Source of the DNA: Domibacillus epiphyticus
Lineage (GTDB): Bacteria; Bacillota; Bacilli; Bacillales; Domibacillaceae
NCBI RefSeq assembly: GCF_001975785.1
Contig: NZ_MSFI01000009.1
Location: forward strand, 62,001 to 126,000
Direction of reading: 5' to 3'
DNA: 64,000 bases
Each line of letters starts with the position of its first letter. Position 1 is the stretch's first letter. Below the pieces are notes generated by a model. That model ran no database searches and was not told the origin of the DNA. It worked only from the letters and a program-made list of their open reading frames with translations. This document shows positions 1 to 9,324 of this stretch, piece after piece. Both the position numbers and the translations under genes were made by a program.

Positions 1-423
1 ATCCCAATGCCAGTAATATTCCGTTGTGATGGTGATATAATCTTCCATTTGGTCATCCATCATTGCGACAATAAGCATATTCTGACCCACTCTTGCTCCG
101 CGGAATTCAGGAGCGACTTCTATTGCTCCGAGTTCGATTAAGTTTTCCATTTTTGCTTCAGACCATCTTTCGAGCGGGTCGGGGTATAAAAATGTGACAT
201 AGCCGACGATTGTATTTTCACGGCGGGAAATTATAATTCGTCCTTCTGGAAGTTCCGCAATTTCGATGAGTGCCTTGTGTTGAAGTTCGGGCTGGCGAAA
301 GGCGGTCAGGCCTTCATGAAATTCATATTCTGCAAGAGCTTCCGCTGTCACAGGCCCTTCAATTAATAAAGTGCCAGAGGGTGTTTTTACTTCTTTTGAA
401 TGATATGTTTTACTATGCTCCAT
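1..423 (-). CDS. acuA: Protein acetyltransferase AcuA (3' end beyond window)
   Basis: This GNAT-family acetyltransferase acts on acetyl-CoA synthetase: AcuA inactivates AcsA by acetylating its active-site lysine. The visible 141 codons start MEHSKTYHSKEVKTP and carry the conserved stretches YLYPDPLERW-like (YPDPLERWSEAKME) and IELGAIEVAPEFRGARVG, the last being the acetyl-CoA binding motif A. The gene runs off the left edge (the family is about 210 residues), so the C-terminus is not seen. The ATG has AAGGCGG about 8 bases upstream. It is divergent from its target acsA, as in B. subtilis, where acuABC follows. A cre-like site sits 57 bases upstream of the start. Confidence 0.93.
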   Translation of the reverse strand, partial: MEHSKTYHSKEVKTPSGTLLIEGPVTAEALAEYEFHEGLTAFRQPELQHKALIEIAELPEGRIIISRRENTIVGYVTFLYPDPLERWSEAKMENLIELGAIEVAPEFRGARVGQNMLIVAMMDDQMEDYITITTEYYWHWD

Positions 424-479
424 TGGGTCACCGCCTTAACATTAATCCTTACTTACCATTATACATAAATATGAAATTA

Positions 480-493
480 ATAAAGCGTTTTCA
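480..493 (-). promoter_or_regulatory. cre site (CcpA operator) for acuA
   Basis: Read on the minus strand the site is TGAAAACGCTTTAT, which keeps the TG-N-AA-N-CG core of the catabolite-responsive element and departs only in the last two bases. It lies between the divergent acuA and acsA starts. In B. subtilis acuABC and acsA each carry a cre and are repressed by CcpA on glucose; the same arrangement is inferred here. Confidence 0.7.
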
Positions 494-543
494 GTAAATT
501 TTCAAAGAATCAACAAAATCTTAAAAAAAGAATTTTGAATAAA

Positions 544-572
544 TTGTGAAAATTTTCAATGTATTATATAAT
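544..572 (+). promoter_or_regulatory. acsA sigma-A promoter
   Basis: TTGTGA, 17 bases, then a perfect TATAAT. Transcription would begin near 579, about 33 bases ahead of the acsA ATG, which puts the intragenic cre at about +41. Confidence 0.75.
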
Positions 573-611
573 AGAATTGTATTATTCATATACATAAGGG
601 GGAATCGGTCT

Positions 612-2330
612 ATGAAATTGGAAGCGCTATCAGCGGAAAAGGGTAATTATAATTTGCAAAGTTATGAAGACACGTATGCTTCTTTTGATTGGAAAGAAGC
701 AGAGAAAGCTTTTTCTTGGTCTGAGACAGGAAAAGTGAACGCTGCGTACGAAGCGATTGACCGTCATGCCGAGTCTGACAGAAAAGACAAAGTAGCTCTT
801 TATTACAGGGATGCAAATCGAAACGAGCAATACACATTTGCTGATATGAAAGCCTGCTCAAACAAGGCAGCGAACGTATTGAAAGAGTATGGACGTGTAG
901 AAAAGGGAGACCGCGTCTTTATTTTCATGCCGCGTTCGCCGGAACTTTATTTCTCGGTACTCGGTGCGATCAAAGCAGGAGCGATCGTAGGACCATTATT
1001 TGAAGCTTTCATGGAAGGTGCTGTGCGGGATCGTCTGGAAGACAGCGAAGCAAAAGTGATTATTACGACACCTGATCTCCTTGAACGCGTGCCAGTAAGT
1101 GAGCTGCCGCATCTTGAGAAAGTATTTGTCGTGGCAGACAATGTGAAAGAAGATGAGAAACATGTTGATTTCCTATCGAAATGGAACGATGCATCTGATA
1201 AATTCGATATTCAATGGGTAGATCGAAATGATGGATTGCTTCTTCATTACACATCCGGTTCAACCGGAAAACCTAAAGGAGTCTTGCATGTACATAATGC
1301 AATGATTCAACAATATCAAACCGCAAAATGGGTACTGGACCTGCAGGAAAATGATGTGTACTGGTGCACTGCGGACCCGGGCTGGGTAACTGGAACAGCA
1401 TACGGCATCTTTGGACCATGGCTTACAGGCTCAACGAACGTGATTGTTGGGGGACGCTTCAGTCCGGAAGCATGGTACGGTACAATTGAAGAATATAAAG
1501 TAACGGTTTGGTACAGCGCACCAACAGCCTTCCGCATGTTAATGGGTGCTGGGGATGAAGTGGTGAAAAAGTTTGATCTTTCGTCGCTACGCCACATTTT
1601 AAGCGTAGGTGAACCACTCAACCCTGAAGTGGTCCGCTGGGGTAAAAAAGTATTCGATCTTCGCATTCATGATACATGGTGGATGACGGAGACTGGCGCA
1701 CAGGTCATCTGTAACTATCCAGCAATGGATATTCGTCCGGGCTCAATGGGCAAGCCAATCCCAGGTGTAAAAGCAGCGATTGTTGATGATCAAGGAAACG
1801 AACTGCCGCCGAATCGCATGGGCAACCTTGCTATTAAAAAAGGCTGGCCGTCGATGATGGCGACAATTTGGAACAACGAAGCAAAATATGAATCCTATTT
1901 CATGCCGGGAGACTGGTACGTTTCGGGTGACTCCGCATACATGGATGAAGATGGATACTTCTGGTTCCAGGGCCGTGTTGATGATGTCATCATGACAGCG
2001 GGTGAGCGCGTGGGTCCATTTGAAGTAGAAAGCAAACTAGTTGAACATCCAGCTATCGCCGAGGCGGGCGTTATCGGGAAACCGGATCCGGTTCGCGGCG
2101 AAATTATTAAAGCCTTTATCGCCCTGCGCGATGGCTACGATCAATCAGATGATTTGAAAGAAGAAATTCGCCAGTTTGTCAAAACGGGTCTTGCAGCACA
2201 TGCTGCCCCACGCGAAATTGAATTCCGCGACAAACTTCCAAAAACACGCTCAGGTAAAATTATGCGCCGCGTCCTAAAAGCATGGGAACTTGACCTGCCA
2301 ACAGGCGATTTGTCAACGATGGAAGATTAA
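612..2330 (+). CDS. acsA: Acetyl-CoA synthetase AcsA
   Basis: AMP-forming acetate:CoA ligase that activates acetate (for example overflow acetate reabsorbed after glucose) to acetyl-CoA through acetyl-AMP. The 572-residue protein matches the B. subtilis family length. Visible motifs are the ATP-binding loop YTSGSTGKPKG, the WWMTETG adenylation motif, GDW-YVSGD, the hinge RVDDVIMTAGERVGP, and the C-terminal PKTRSGKIMRR whose lysine is the AcuA acetylation target. The ATG at 612 is chosen over an upstream in-frame start because AAGGGGG lies 10 bases before it and the protein then begins MKLEALSAEKG like its homologues. Divergent acuA and two cre sites indicate CcpA repression. Confidence 0.97.
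   Translation: MKLEALSAEKGNYNLQSYEDTYASFDWKEAEKAFSWSETGKVNAAYEAIDRHAESDRKDKVALYYRDANRNEQYTFADMKACSNKAANVLKEYGRVEKGDRVFIFMPRSPELYFSVLGAIKAGAIVGPLFEAFMEGAVRDRLEDSEAKVIITTPDLLERVPVSELPHLEKVFVVADNVKEDEKHVDFLSKWNDASDKFDIQWVDRNDGLLLHYTSGSTGKPKGVLHVHNAMIQQYQTAKWVLDLQENDVYWCTADPGWVTGTAYGIFGPWLTGSTNVIVGGRFSPEAWYGTIEEYKVTVWYSAPTAFRMLMGAGDEVVKKFDLSSLRHILSVGEPLNPEVVRWGKKVFDLRIHDTWWMTETGAQVICNYPAMDIRPGSMGKPIPGVKAAIVDDQGNELPPNRMGNLAIKKGWPSMMATIWNNEAKYESYFMPGDWYVSGDSAYMDEDGYFWFQGRVDDVIMTAGERVGPFEVESKLVEHPAIAEAGVIGKPDPVRGEIIKAFIALRDGYDQSDDLKEEIRQFVKTGLAAHAAPREIEFRDKLPKTRSGKIMRRVLKAWELDLPTGDLSTMED
619..632 (+). promoter_or_regulatory. cre site inside acsA codons 3-7
   Basis: TGGAAGCGCTATCA matches TGNAANCGNWNNCA at every constrained position. 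It overlaps the coding sequence for residues Leu3 to Ser7 and sits at about +41 from the predicted start site, where bound CcpA would act as a roadblock. The B. subtilis acsA cre lies at the same codons. Confidence 0.85.
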
Positions 2331-2337
2331 ATGAGAA

Positions 2338-2374
2338 GCCGGAACTATCATTTGAGATAGTTCCGCCTTTTTTT
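2338..2374 (+). terminator. acsA intrinsic terminator
   Basis: Ten-base-pair stem CGGAACTATC/GATAGTTCCG with a six-base loop, followed by CC and seven T's. Confidence 0.9.
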
Positions 2375-2496
2375 GAGAACCACATGTACATGATTAGATG
2401 AATGGTGAAAAAGTTTCCTTAGAAGGGAAAGGACAGTCAAAAACAAAGACCGCCAAGGTTTGCATGACGGTGCAGTCATTGAACGATAAAGACGAT

Positions 2497-2525
2497 TTGA
2501 CAAACAGAAATAAGGCGGCTACAAT
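2497..2525 (+). promoter_or_regulatory. tyrS sigma-A promoter
   Basis: TTGACA, 17 bases, TACAAT: a near-consensus housekeeping promoter that would start the T-box leader near 2532. Confidence 0.8.
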
Positions 2526-2531
2526 GTTTTT

Positions 2532-4056
<1,525 letters not shown>

Positions 4057-4060
4057 AAGT

Positions 4061-4090
4061 GAGCTGCTCATTAATATGAGCGGCTTTTTT
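4061..4090 (+). terminator. tyrS terminator
   Basis: Stem AGCTGCTCAT/ATGAGCGGCT closing a short AT loop and followed by a run of T's. Confidence 0.85.
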
Positions 4091-4259
4091 GCATAAATCA
4101 CACAACGTTTTAAAATAGTGATTTTTTCATACGTACGATGCAGGACAGATGAGGTTTTCGTAGAATTGAACCTTTGAAGCTAATATAAGTTGTTTTGTCG
4201 TGATGACAGCCATTGAAATGATCAACTATTATAAGCCAAAAGGCACGGAGGGGGTTAAA

Positions 4260-4976
4260 ATGAAAAAAATCGTTGTACTGGACGCGGGTCATGGATTGCC
4301 TGATTTAGGAGCGATTGGTTACCTAATTGAGTATGAGTGGACGCTGAAAATTGTGAGAGAAGTGGTGAATCGTCTGCCTGATGAAATTAAAGTCGTACTT
4401 ACACGCATTGGAAGAAGAGCACTTCATAAAGTGAAAACGAATGATCTTAACACCCGTTGTGCCATTTCAAATAACGCAAACGCGGATTTGTTTGTTTCCA
4501 TTCATTTAAATGCGGGTGACGGAACGGGCTATGAAACATTAGTCTATTCACCGAATGAAAAAGGTAACGCTGTACATTCGGAAATAGCCAAAACATTAGG
4601 TAAATATGGTGTGAAAGACAGAGGAATCAAAATTCGAACTGATCTTGCTATTTTAAAAGATACAAAGGCAACGGCACTTTTGCTTGAATGTTTATTTTTG
4701 GATTCGGAAGAAGACGTAAAAAAACTTCAAAATAGCGCATTTTTCAGCGATTTTTGCCAAGCGATTGTTATTGGAATATCGAAAGCCCTTGGCGTTACAG
4801 TGAAAACAACGGTGGGTGAGGGTAATCGTGAGACCCCCTCCCGAATTCATAAAAAAGCAGTTGAATGGGCGAGGATGAACAGTATCTTTGACGGATCGGA
4901 CCCAGCCGAACCGATTACCCGGCAGCAGGTCTTGCAGATGATTTATAATGACAATAAGCGCAAGGGAACGCTTTGA
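4260..4976 (+). CDS. N-acetylmuramoyl-L-alanine amidase (Amidase_3), no signal peptide
   Basis: A zinc amidase of the Amidase_3 family that would cut the bond between MurNAc and the stem peptide of peptidoglycan. Of 238 residues, about 1-185 form the catalytic domain: His11 in LDAGHG, Glu26 in EYEWTL and His82 in VSIHLNAG are the expected zinc ligands, and Glu143 in LLLECLF the catalytic acid. Residues 205-235 (WARMNSIFDGSDPAEPITR) resemble the short SLH-like tail of phage endolysins. The start has GGAGGGGG upstream. No signal peptide or lipobox is present, so export would need a holin or mother-cell lysis, as for B. subtilis CwlC. It lies alone between tyrS and rpsD, a position without an amidase in B. 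subtilis, which suggests an acquired gene. A sporulation or prophage-remnant role is inference. Confidence 0.85.
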   Translation: MKKIVVLDAGHGLPDLGAIGYLIEYEWTLKIVREVVNRLPDEIKVVLTRIGRRALHKVKTNDLNTRCAISNNANADLFVSIHLNAGDGTGYETLVYSPNEKGNAVHSEIAKTLGKYGVKDRGIKIRTDLAILKDTKATALLLECLFLDSEEDVKKLQNSAFFSDFCQAIVIGISKALGVTVKTTVGEGNRETPSRIHKKAVEWARMNSIFDGSDPAEPITRQQVLQMIYNDNKRKGTL

Positions 4977-4979
4977 TGG

Positions 4980-5016
4980 AAAAGCCTGTTCTACTCATAA
5001 GGGGGCGGGCTTTTTC
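4980..5016 (+). terminator. Amidase gene terminator
   Basis: AAAAGCCTG pairs with CGGGCTTTT (one wobble), and the 3' arm runs into five T's. The loop is long (17 bases), so strength is moderate. The 115 bases from here to the rpsD terminator show no gene or recognisable element. Confidence 0.6.
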
Positions 5017-5132
5017 TAATTTTGTAACGTTTGGGTTTTGAAATTGTTAGATGAATGACATAGCTTAAAAAAAATGGGGTTAGGAAAAGGTCTTTGACCA
5101 TAGCCAAAAAGCAGCGTAAAAGAAATGAATAA

Positions 5133-5176
5133 ATAAAAAACCCCACAAACGTTGATGAAACAACAATTTGCGGGGC
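5133..5176 (-). terminator. rpsD terminator
   Basis: On the minus strand CCCCGCAAATTGTTG pairs with CAACGTTTGTGGGG around a short loop, followed by six T's (5135-5140). Confidence 0.9.
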
Positions 5177-5190
5177 TATTGACTTGCTTA

Positions 5191-5793
5191 TTAACGAGAG
5201 TAGAACTCAACGATAAGCGCTTCGTTAATTTCAGCTGGAAGTTCTGAACGCTCAGGAAGGCGTGTAAATGTACCTTCAAGTTTATCAGCATCGAAAGTTA
5301 AGTAGTCAGGTACGAAGTTGTTTACTTCGACTGCTTCTTTGATAATAGTAAAGTTGCTTGATTTTTCGCGAACGCCGATTGTTTGACCAACTTTTACTTG
5401 GTAAGATGGAATGTCAAGACGTTTTCCATCAACAGTGATATGGCCATGGTTAACAAGTTGGCGAGCTTGACGACGAGTGCGTGCAAGACCTAGACGGTAT
5501 ACAAGGTTATCAAGACGTGATTCAAGTAGAATCATGAAGTTTTCGCCGTATACGCCTTTCAATTTGCCAGCGCGGTCGAACAAGTTACGGAATTGACGCT
5601 CAGTCACGCCGTACATGTGGCGAAGTTTTTGTTTTTCTTGAAGTTGTTGTCCGTATTCAGACAATTTTTTACGCTGGTTAGGACCGTGTGGACCTGGAGC
5701 GTAAGGGCGTTTTTCGATTTCTTTACCTGTACCACTTAATGAAATGCCTAGGCGGCGGGAAATTTTCCAGCTTGGACCTGTGTAACGAGCCAT
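5191..5793 (-). CDS. rpsD: 30S ribosomal protein S4
   Basis: Primary 16S rRNA-binding protein that nucleates assembly of the small subunit body and contributes to decoding accuracy. The 200-residue sequence begins [16 protein letters not shown] and carries the S4 RNA-binding domain ([20 protein letters not shown], then [19 protein letters not shown]) near residues 91-130. The ribosome site is AGGAGGAG seven bases before the ATG. The gene is monocistronic, with its own promoter, long leader and terminator, which fits S4 autoregulation as known in B. subtilis. Confidence 0.98.
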   Translation of the reverse strand: MARYTGPSWKISRRLGISLSGTGKEIEKRPYAPGPHGPNQRKKLSEYGQQLQEKQKLRHMYGVTERQFRNLFDRAGKLKGVYGENFMILLESRLDNLVYRLGLARTRRQARQLVNHGHITVDGKRLDIPSYQVKVGQTIGVREKSSNFTIIKEAVEVNNFVPDYLTFDADKLEGTFTRLPERSELPAEINEALIVEFYSR

Positions 5794-5991
5794 TATATGA
5801 CTCCTCCTTCTGTGTTTTTATTTTGTTGTAAAATAAAAACCGGTGTGAATCCGACTGTCAGCACATTTTGTTTTCATGCACCATCGCCCTGCAGCAACGG
5901 GTTACACGATGCCCCTTTTCCGGATCGTGCCGGATAAAGAAACAAAATGACATCAAAACAGCGTACACATAGGCTGCATTTATTTTACACA
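5794..5991 (-). promoter_or_regulatory. S4 autoregulatory leader of rpsD
   Basis: The roughly 200-nt untranslated leader contains the GC-rich stretch GGCACGATCCGGAAAAGGGG followed by CATCGTGTAACCCGTTGC on the minus strand, resembling the Firmicutes S4 leader, where S4 binds a pseudoknot and blocks translation of its own mRNA. GCACGAT and ATCGTG can pair across the GGAAAAGGGGC loop. The assignment rests on position and visual similarity. Confidence 0.75.
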
Positions 5992-5997
5992 AAGAAT

Positions 5998-6026
5998 AGT
6001 ATATAACGCACAAATATGACTGTCAA
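5998..6026 (-). promoter_or_regulatory. rpsD sigma-A promoter
   Basis: On the minus strand: TTGACA, 17 bases, TATACT. It lies just downstream of the stop codon of the GAF-domain gene and gives a start near 5991. Confidence 0.85.
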
Positions 6027-6033
6027 CCTTTTC

Positions 6034-6513
6034 TCAAAGGAAGCGAACGAGCACATCTGTAAAATAGCTAAGTCCAGCTTCGTCTTCTTCATCAAACCGA
6101 TTTATTTCCGGACTATCGATATCTAACACACCGATCAATTTACCGTCTTTTAAAAGAGGAATGACGATTTCCGATCGGGAGGCTGCATCACAGGCAATAT
6201 GGCCTGGAAATTGATGAACATCTTCCACACGAAGCAGTTTTCTTTCGGCCGCAACAGTCCCGCATACCCCTTTTCCAAATGGAATGCGGACACATGCAGG
6301 AAGTCCTTGAAACGGTCCAAGCACAAGTTCGTTCCCGTCAACAAGGTAAAAACCGACCCAGTTAATCCGGTCTAAAAATTGACCGAGTAAAGCCGAGGCA
6401 TTGCTCAAATTAGCAATCTGGTTCGGTTCACCGGCCAAGAGTGCTTCCAGTTGTTTTGCGACGAGTGAAAATTGCTCCTGTTTTGTTCCTGAATAATGTG
6501 CTGTTTGAAACAT
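6034..6513 (-). CDS. ytsP: Free methionine-(R)-sulfoxide reductase (GAF domain, YtsP)
   Basis: A single GAF-domain protein of 159 residues in the fRMsr family, which reduces free methionine-R-sulfoxide and so repairs oxidised amino acid pools. The three cysteines typical of the catalytic/resolving set are present in LPACVRIPFGKGVCGT and GHIACDAASRSEI. The C-terminal LIGVLDIDSPEINRFDEEDE is a hallmark of the family. It is almost certainly cotranscribed with hisJ, which ends two bases upstream of its start region. B. subtilis has ytsP in the same place beside rpsD. Confidence 0.92.
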   Translation of the reverse strand: MFQTAHYSGTKQEQFSLVAKQLEALLAGEPNQIANLSNASALLGQFLDRINWVGFYLVDGNELVLGPFQGLPACVRIPFGKGVCGTVAAERKLLRVEDVHQFPGHIACDAASRSEIVIPLLKDGKLIGVLDIDSPEINRFDEEDEAGLSYFTDVLVRFL

Positions 6514-6515
6514 GA

Positions 6516-7328
6516 TTAAACACTTCCTTCTATTATTATACGATTGATTTTGTCTAACCCCTGTCCAATCCCGGCTGCCGCGTGAGCATCAGATCCATAC
6601 ACAAGCGGAATACCTAGTAAATGAGCGGTGCGCGCAATGTTCTCAGGTGGATATGTTTCAAGGCAGAGCGGCTTAACGGCACCTGCTCCATTGTAATCCA
6701 GCGAATAGCCCCTTTTTTTCACGGCCTGTAAAATCATTGTGATACCGTCATTAAATGACGCATTGCAAGGATACATTTGTTGAAATTTATGCACGAGGGT
6801 GATATGACCAATCCGTCCCGGTTTATATGAACCGAGATTTGCTTCAACTGATTGTAACAATGTATCATAATACAGTTTATACACCGCTTCAACTGATCCG
6901 ACTTTTCTTACGATATTGCCAAACTCATCTTCACTGAAATCAACACAGTAATAAGAGTCTGCATGCCGCAAGAAATGCACAGATAATATACTGTCATCGA
7001 GGTATGGCCCATATTCATTGAGCAGATCTGTTGTTTCATTCTCATAACCTTCAATAAAATCAACTTCAAGCCCGGTACGGATCCGGATCGTTGTTTCATA
7101 CTGTTTTTTTGCTGACTCGACTTCTTTTAAATAATGATCTAAATCTGACCATTTCATTGAGCTGTCTTGTTCCGGTGCAGGGTCTTTGAAGTTTTTCGGC
7201 AGCGGTGCATGCTCGGTAAATGTGATATCGGTAAACCCATGTTGAATCGCACGTTCAATGTATTCATTCAATTTGTCTTTTGACCCGTGTGGACAAAAAG
7301 AAGTGTGAATATGGCCATCTCTGAACAC
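6516..7328 (-). CDS. hisJ: Histidinol-phosphatase HisJ (PHP family)
   Basis: Dephosphorylates L-histidinol phosphate, the penultimate step of histidine synthesis. The PHP metal motif is visible as DGHIHTSFCPHG at the N-terminus, then FTEHAPLP, TGLEVDFI, DSILSVHFLRH, GRIGHITLVHKF and the C-terminal GSDAHAAAGIG. A GTG start at 7328 is preferred: GGTGG lies about nine bases ahead and the protein then opens VFRDGHIH like its homologues. A longer ATG version from 7361 adds eleven residues with no homologous counterpart. It is about 270 residues, close to the family's 268. It shares a transcript with ytsP and is divergent from ezrA. Confidence 0.93.
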   Translation of the reverse strand: MFRDGHIHTSFCPHGSKDKLNEYIERAIQHGFTDITFTEHAPLPKNFKDPAPEQDSSMKWSDLDHYLKEVESAKKQYETTIRIRTGLEVDFIEGYENETTDLLNEYGPYLDDSILSVHFLRHADSYYCVDFSEDEFGNIVRKVGSVEAVYKLYYDTLLQSVEANLGSYKPGRIGHITLVHKFQQMYPCNASFNDGITMILQAVKKRGYSLDYNGAGAVKPLCLETYPPENIARTAHLLGIPLVYGSDAHAAAGIGQGLDKINRIIIEGSV

Positions 7329-7533
7329 GTATAAAAACCACCTTTTTTTCGTAATTAGCATCTATTTTGGCATTTTTTTGCGAAAACTGTACGAAAAAAC
7401 ACAAGTTCCCATCCAAAATATGCGCAGTCATGCTATTATTAATGAATAGTGAAATTATACGTAATTGAATTAAAGGGCGCAACGGCGTCTATTTTACATA
7501 CATTTTATTTTATTCGTTGTAACGAGGGGGCTT

Positions 7534-9237
7534 ATGATGGTGGAATTCGTCATTGGAGCGATAGTTGTCGTATTAATTCTGTTTATCTATTCAATGGTAA
7601 GCAGAAAGAAACATGAAGCAGAAATTGATCGGCTGGATATGAAAAAGACGGAGCTTTTGCATCGTCCTGTCAATGAAGAGCTGACAAAAGTAAAGCGTCT
7701 CAATATGACTGGCCAGACAGAAGCACTTTTTGACAGATGGCGTTCAGAATGGGATGAGATTGTGACGGTTGATATCCCGGCTATCGACGAAGAATTATTT
7801 GCATCTGAAGAGCATGTTGATAAATTTCGATTTGGAACTGCAAAAAAGACAAATGCCGAAATCGCCGCCCGCCTCGACCATATTGAACAAAAAGTCGATG
7901 GAATCTTAATGGAGCTTGACCAACTTGTCGGAAGTGAAGAAAAAAACCGGGCCGAAGGGGAAGAGGTGCATGCAAGGCAGCGTGAAGCCAGAAAACGGCT
8001 TCTTGCGCATCGTCATACGTTTGGGAAAGCAGCTCCTGTACTTGAGGTGCAGTTAGATGTATTAACAGGACGTTTCGATACATTTGCCGATTTAACAGAA
8101 GAAGGGAACTATTTGGAAGCGCGAGAGCTGTTAATGCAAATTCAATCTGAAATGGATATGCTGCAGCAAAAAATGGATCGAATTCCGGCACTTATGGCGG
8201 AAGTGAATCATACATTGCCTGCACAACTTGCCGAAATCGAAAATGGATACAAAGAAATGAAGCAGGATGGCTATTTACTTGATCACCTGCAAATCGAAAA
8301 AGAAATCGCTCAGTTGAAAGAAGGTTTAGCACGCTGCCGCGAATTTCTCATGAAAACAGAAGTGGAAGAAACGGACTTGATCGTCTCAGAGGCAAAAGAC
8401 AGCATCGAATTTTTCTATGATCTTCTTGAAAAAGAGGTAATGGCAAAACATAATCTGTTTAAAGATGATGAACAAACAGGTTCAACCATTGAAAATATAA
8501 GTGAATACAATAGTAAGTTGATCGAAGAAACGGATATCGTGAAACAAAGTTATCAGCTGAACGGGGAAGAAGCCGGGGTACCACGCCGCTTGAAGGAAGA
8601 AATATATCATCTCGAAAAACAATATGAAATTTTACACGGACGTATTGCTGAAGAAAAAACAGCATATTCGTTTTTATATGATGAATTGAAAGATATTCAA
8701 GCGCGGATTGATGAAATGAAAAAAGAACAGGATGGGTTTGCGGCATTTTTGCAGACGCTTCGTAAAGATGAAGTGGAAGCAGGTGAAGAGCTTCAGTCAT
8801 TGCGTTTACGGATACAGAATATTTCGCGAACTGTGAAACAAAGTAATTTTCCGGCTCTTCCAGATTACTATCGAGATTTGACGGAAGAAGCGAGCCAGCG
8901 TTTAAATGAAACAACTATGTATTTAAATGAAAAACCGCTTAATATGAAAGCGGTCCGGGAGAAACTGGATGCGGCAAATGGGGCGATTGATCTCCTTGCT
9001 AATAAAACAGATGAATTAATCGAGCAGGTTGCGCTATCCGAGCGTATGATTCAATTTGGCAACCGGTACCGCCGGACGCATCCGAATATCGGACCAAAAC
9101 TGAATGAAGCAGAACTCGCTTTCCGCCACGCGGACTACGGAAAGGCGCTTGAATTGTGTGCGGCGGCAATCGATAAGGTCGATTCCAAAGGCTTAAAGAA
9201 ATTTGATGCCCAATATAACGAAGAGCTGAAAAAATAG
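7534..9237 (+). CDS. ezrA: Septation ring formation regulator EzrA
   Basis: Membrane-anchored negative regulator of FtsZ ring assembly that also coordinates division with wall synthesis. Residues 4-21 (VEFVIGAIVVVLILFIYS) form one transmembrane helix with the N-terminus outside, and the remaining roughly 540 residues are charged, heptad-rich spectrin-like coiled coil. The length of 567 residues matches the family (562 in B. subtilis), and the patch MTGQTEALFDRWRSEWDEIV is conserved. Two adjacent ATGs (7534, 7537) follow AGGGGG; homologues start MEFVIG, so the first methionine is slightly upstream of the usual one. It stands between hisJ and nifZ as in B. subtilis. Confidence 0.96.
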   Translation: MMVEFVIGAIVVVLILFIYSMVSRKKHEAEIDRLDMKKTELLHRPVNEELTKVKRLNMTGQTEALFDRWRSEWDEIVTVDIPAIDEELFASEEHVDKFRFGTAKKTNAEIAARLDHIEQKVDGILMELDQLVGSEEKNRAEGEEVHARQREARKRLLAHRHTFGKAAPVLEVQLDVLTGRFDTFADLTEEGNYLEARELLMQIQSEMDMLQQKMDRIPALMAEVNHTLPAQLAEIENGYKEMKQDGYLLDHLQIEKEIAQLKEGLARCREFLMKTEVEETDLIVSEAKDSIEFFYDLLEKEVMAKHNLFKDDEQTGSTIENISEYNSKLIEETDIVKQSYQLNGEEAGVPRRLKEEIYHLEKQYEILHGRIAEEKTAYSFLYDELKDIQARIDEMKKEQDGFAAFLQTLRKDEVEAGEELQSLRLRIQNISRTVKQSNFPALPDYYRDLTEEASQRLNETTMYLNEKPLNMKAVREKLDAANGAIDLLANKTDELIEQVALSERMIQFGNRYRRTHPNIGPKLNEAELAFRHADYGKALELCAAAIDKVDSKGLKKFDAQYNEELKK

Positions 9238-9240
9238 AAA

Positions 9241-9274
9241 AGGCCGTCTCGAAACAAAAGAGGCGGCTTTTTTT
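9241..9274 (+). terminator. ezrA terminator
   Basis: GCCGTCTC/GAGGCGGC stem followed by seven T's. Confidence 0.9.
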
Positions 9275-9324
9275 ATGCGGTTGTGCTAACATGGATAGGT
9301 GAAAAAATGTGAGGGGTATGGAAC

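Noticed and set aside
270-497. Plus-strand open frame of 75 codons
   Set aside because: It is antisense to acuA, has no ribosome site and runs across the acuA start and cre.
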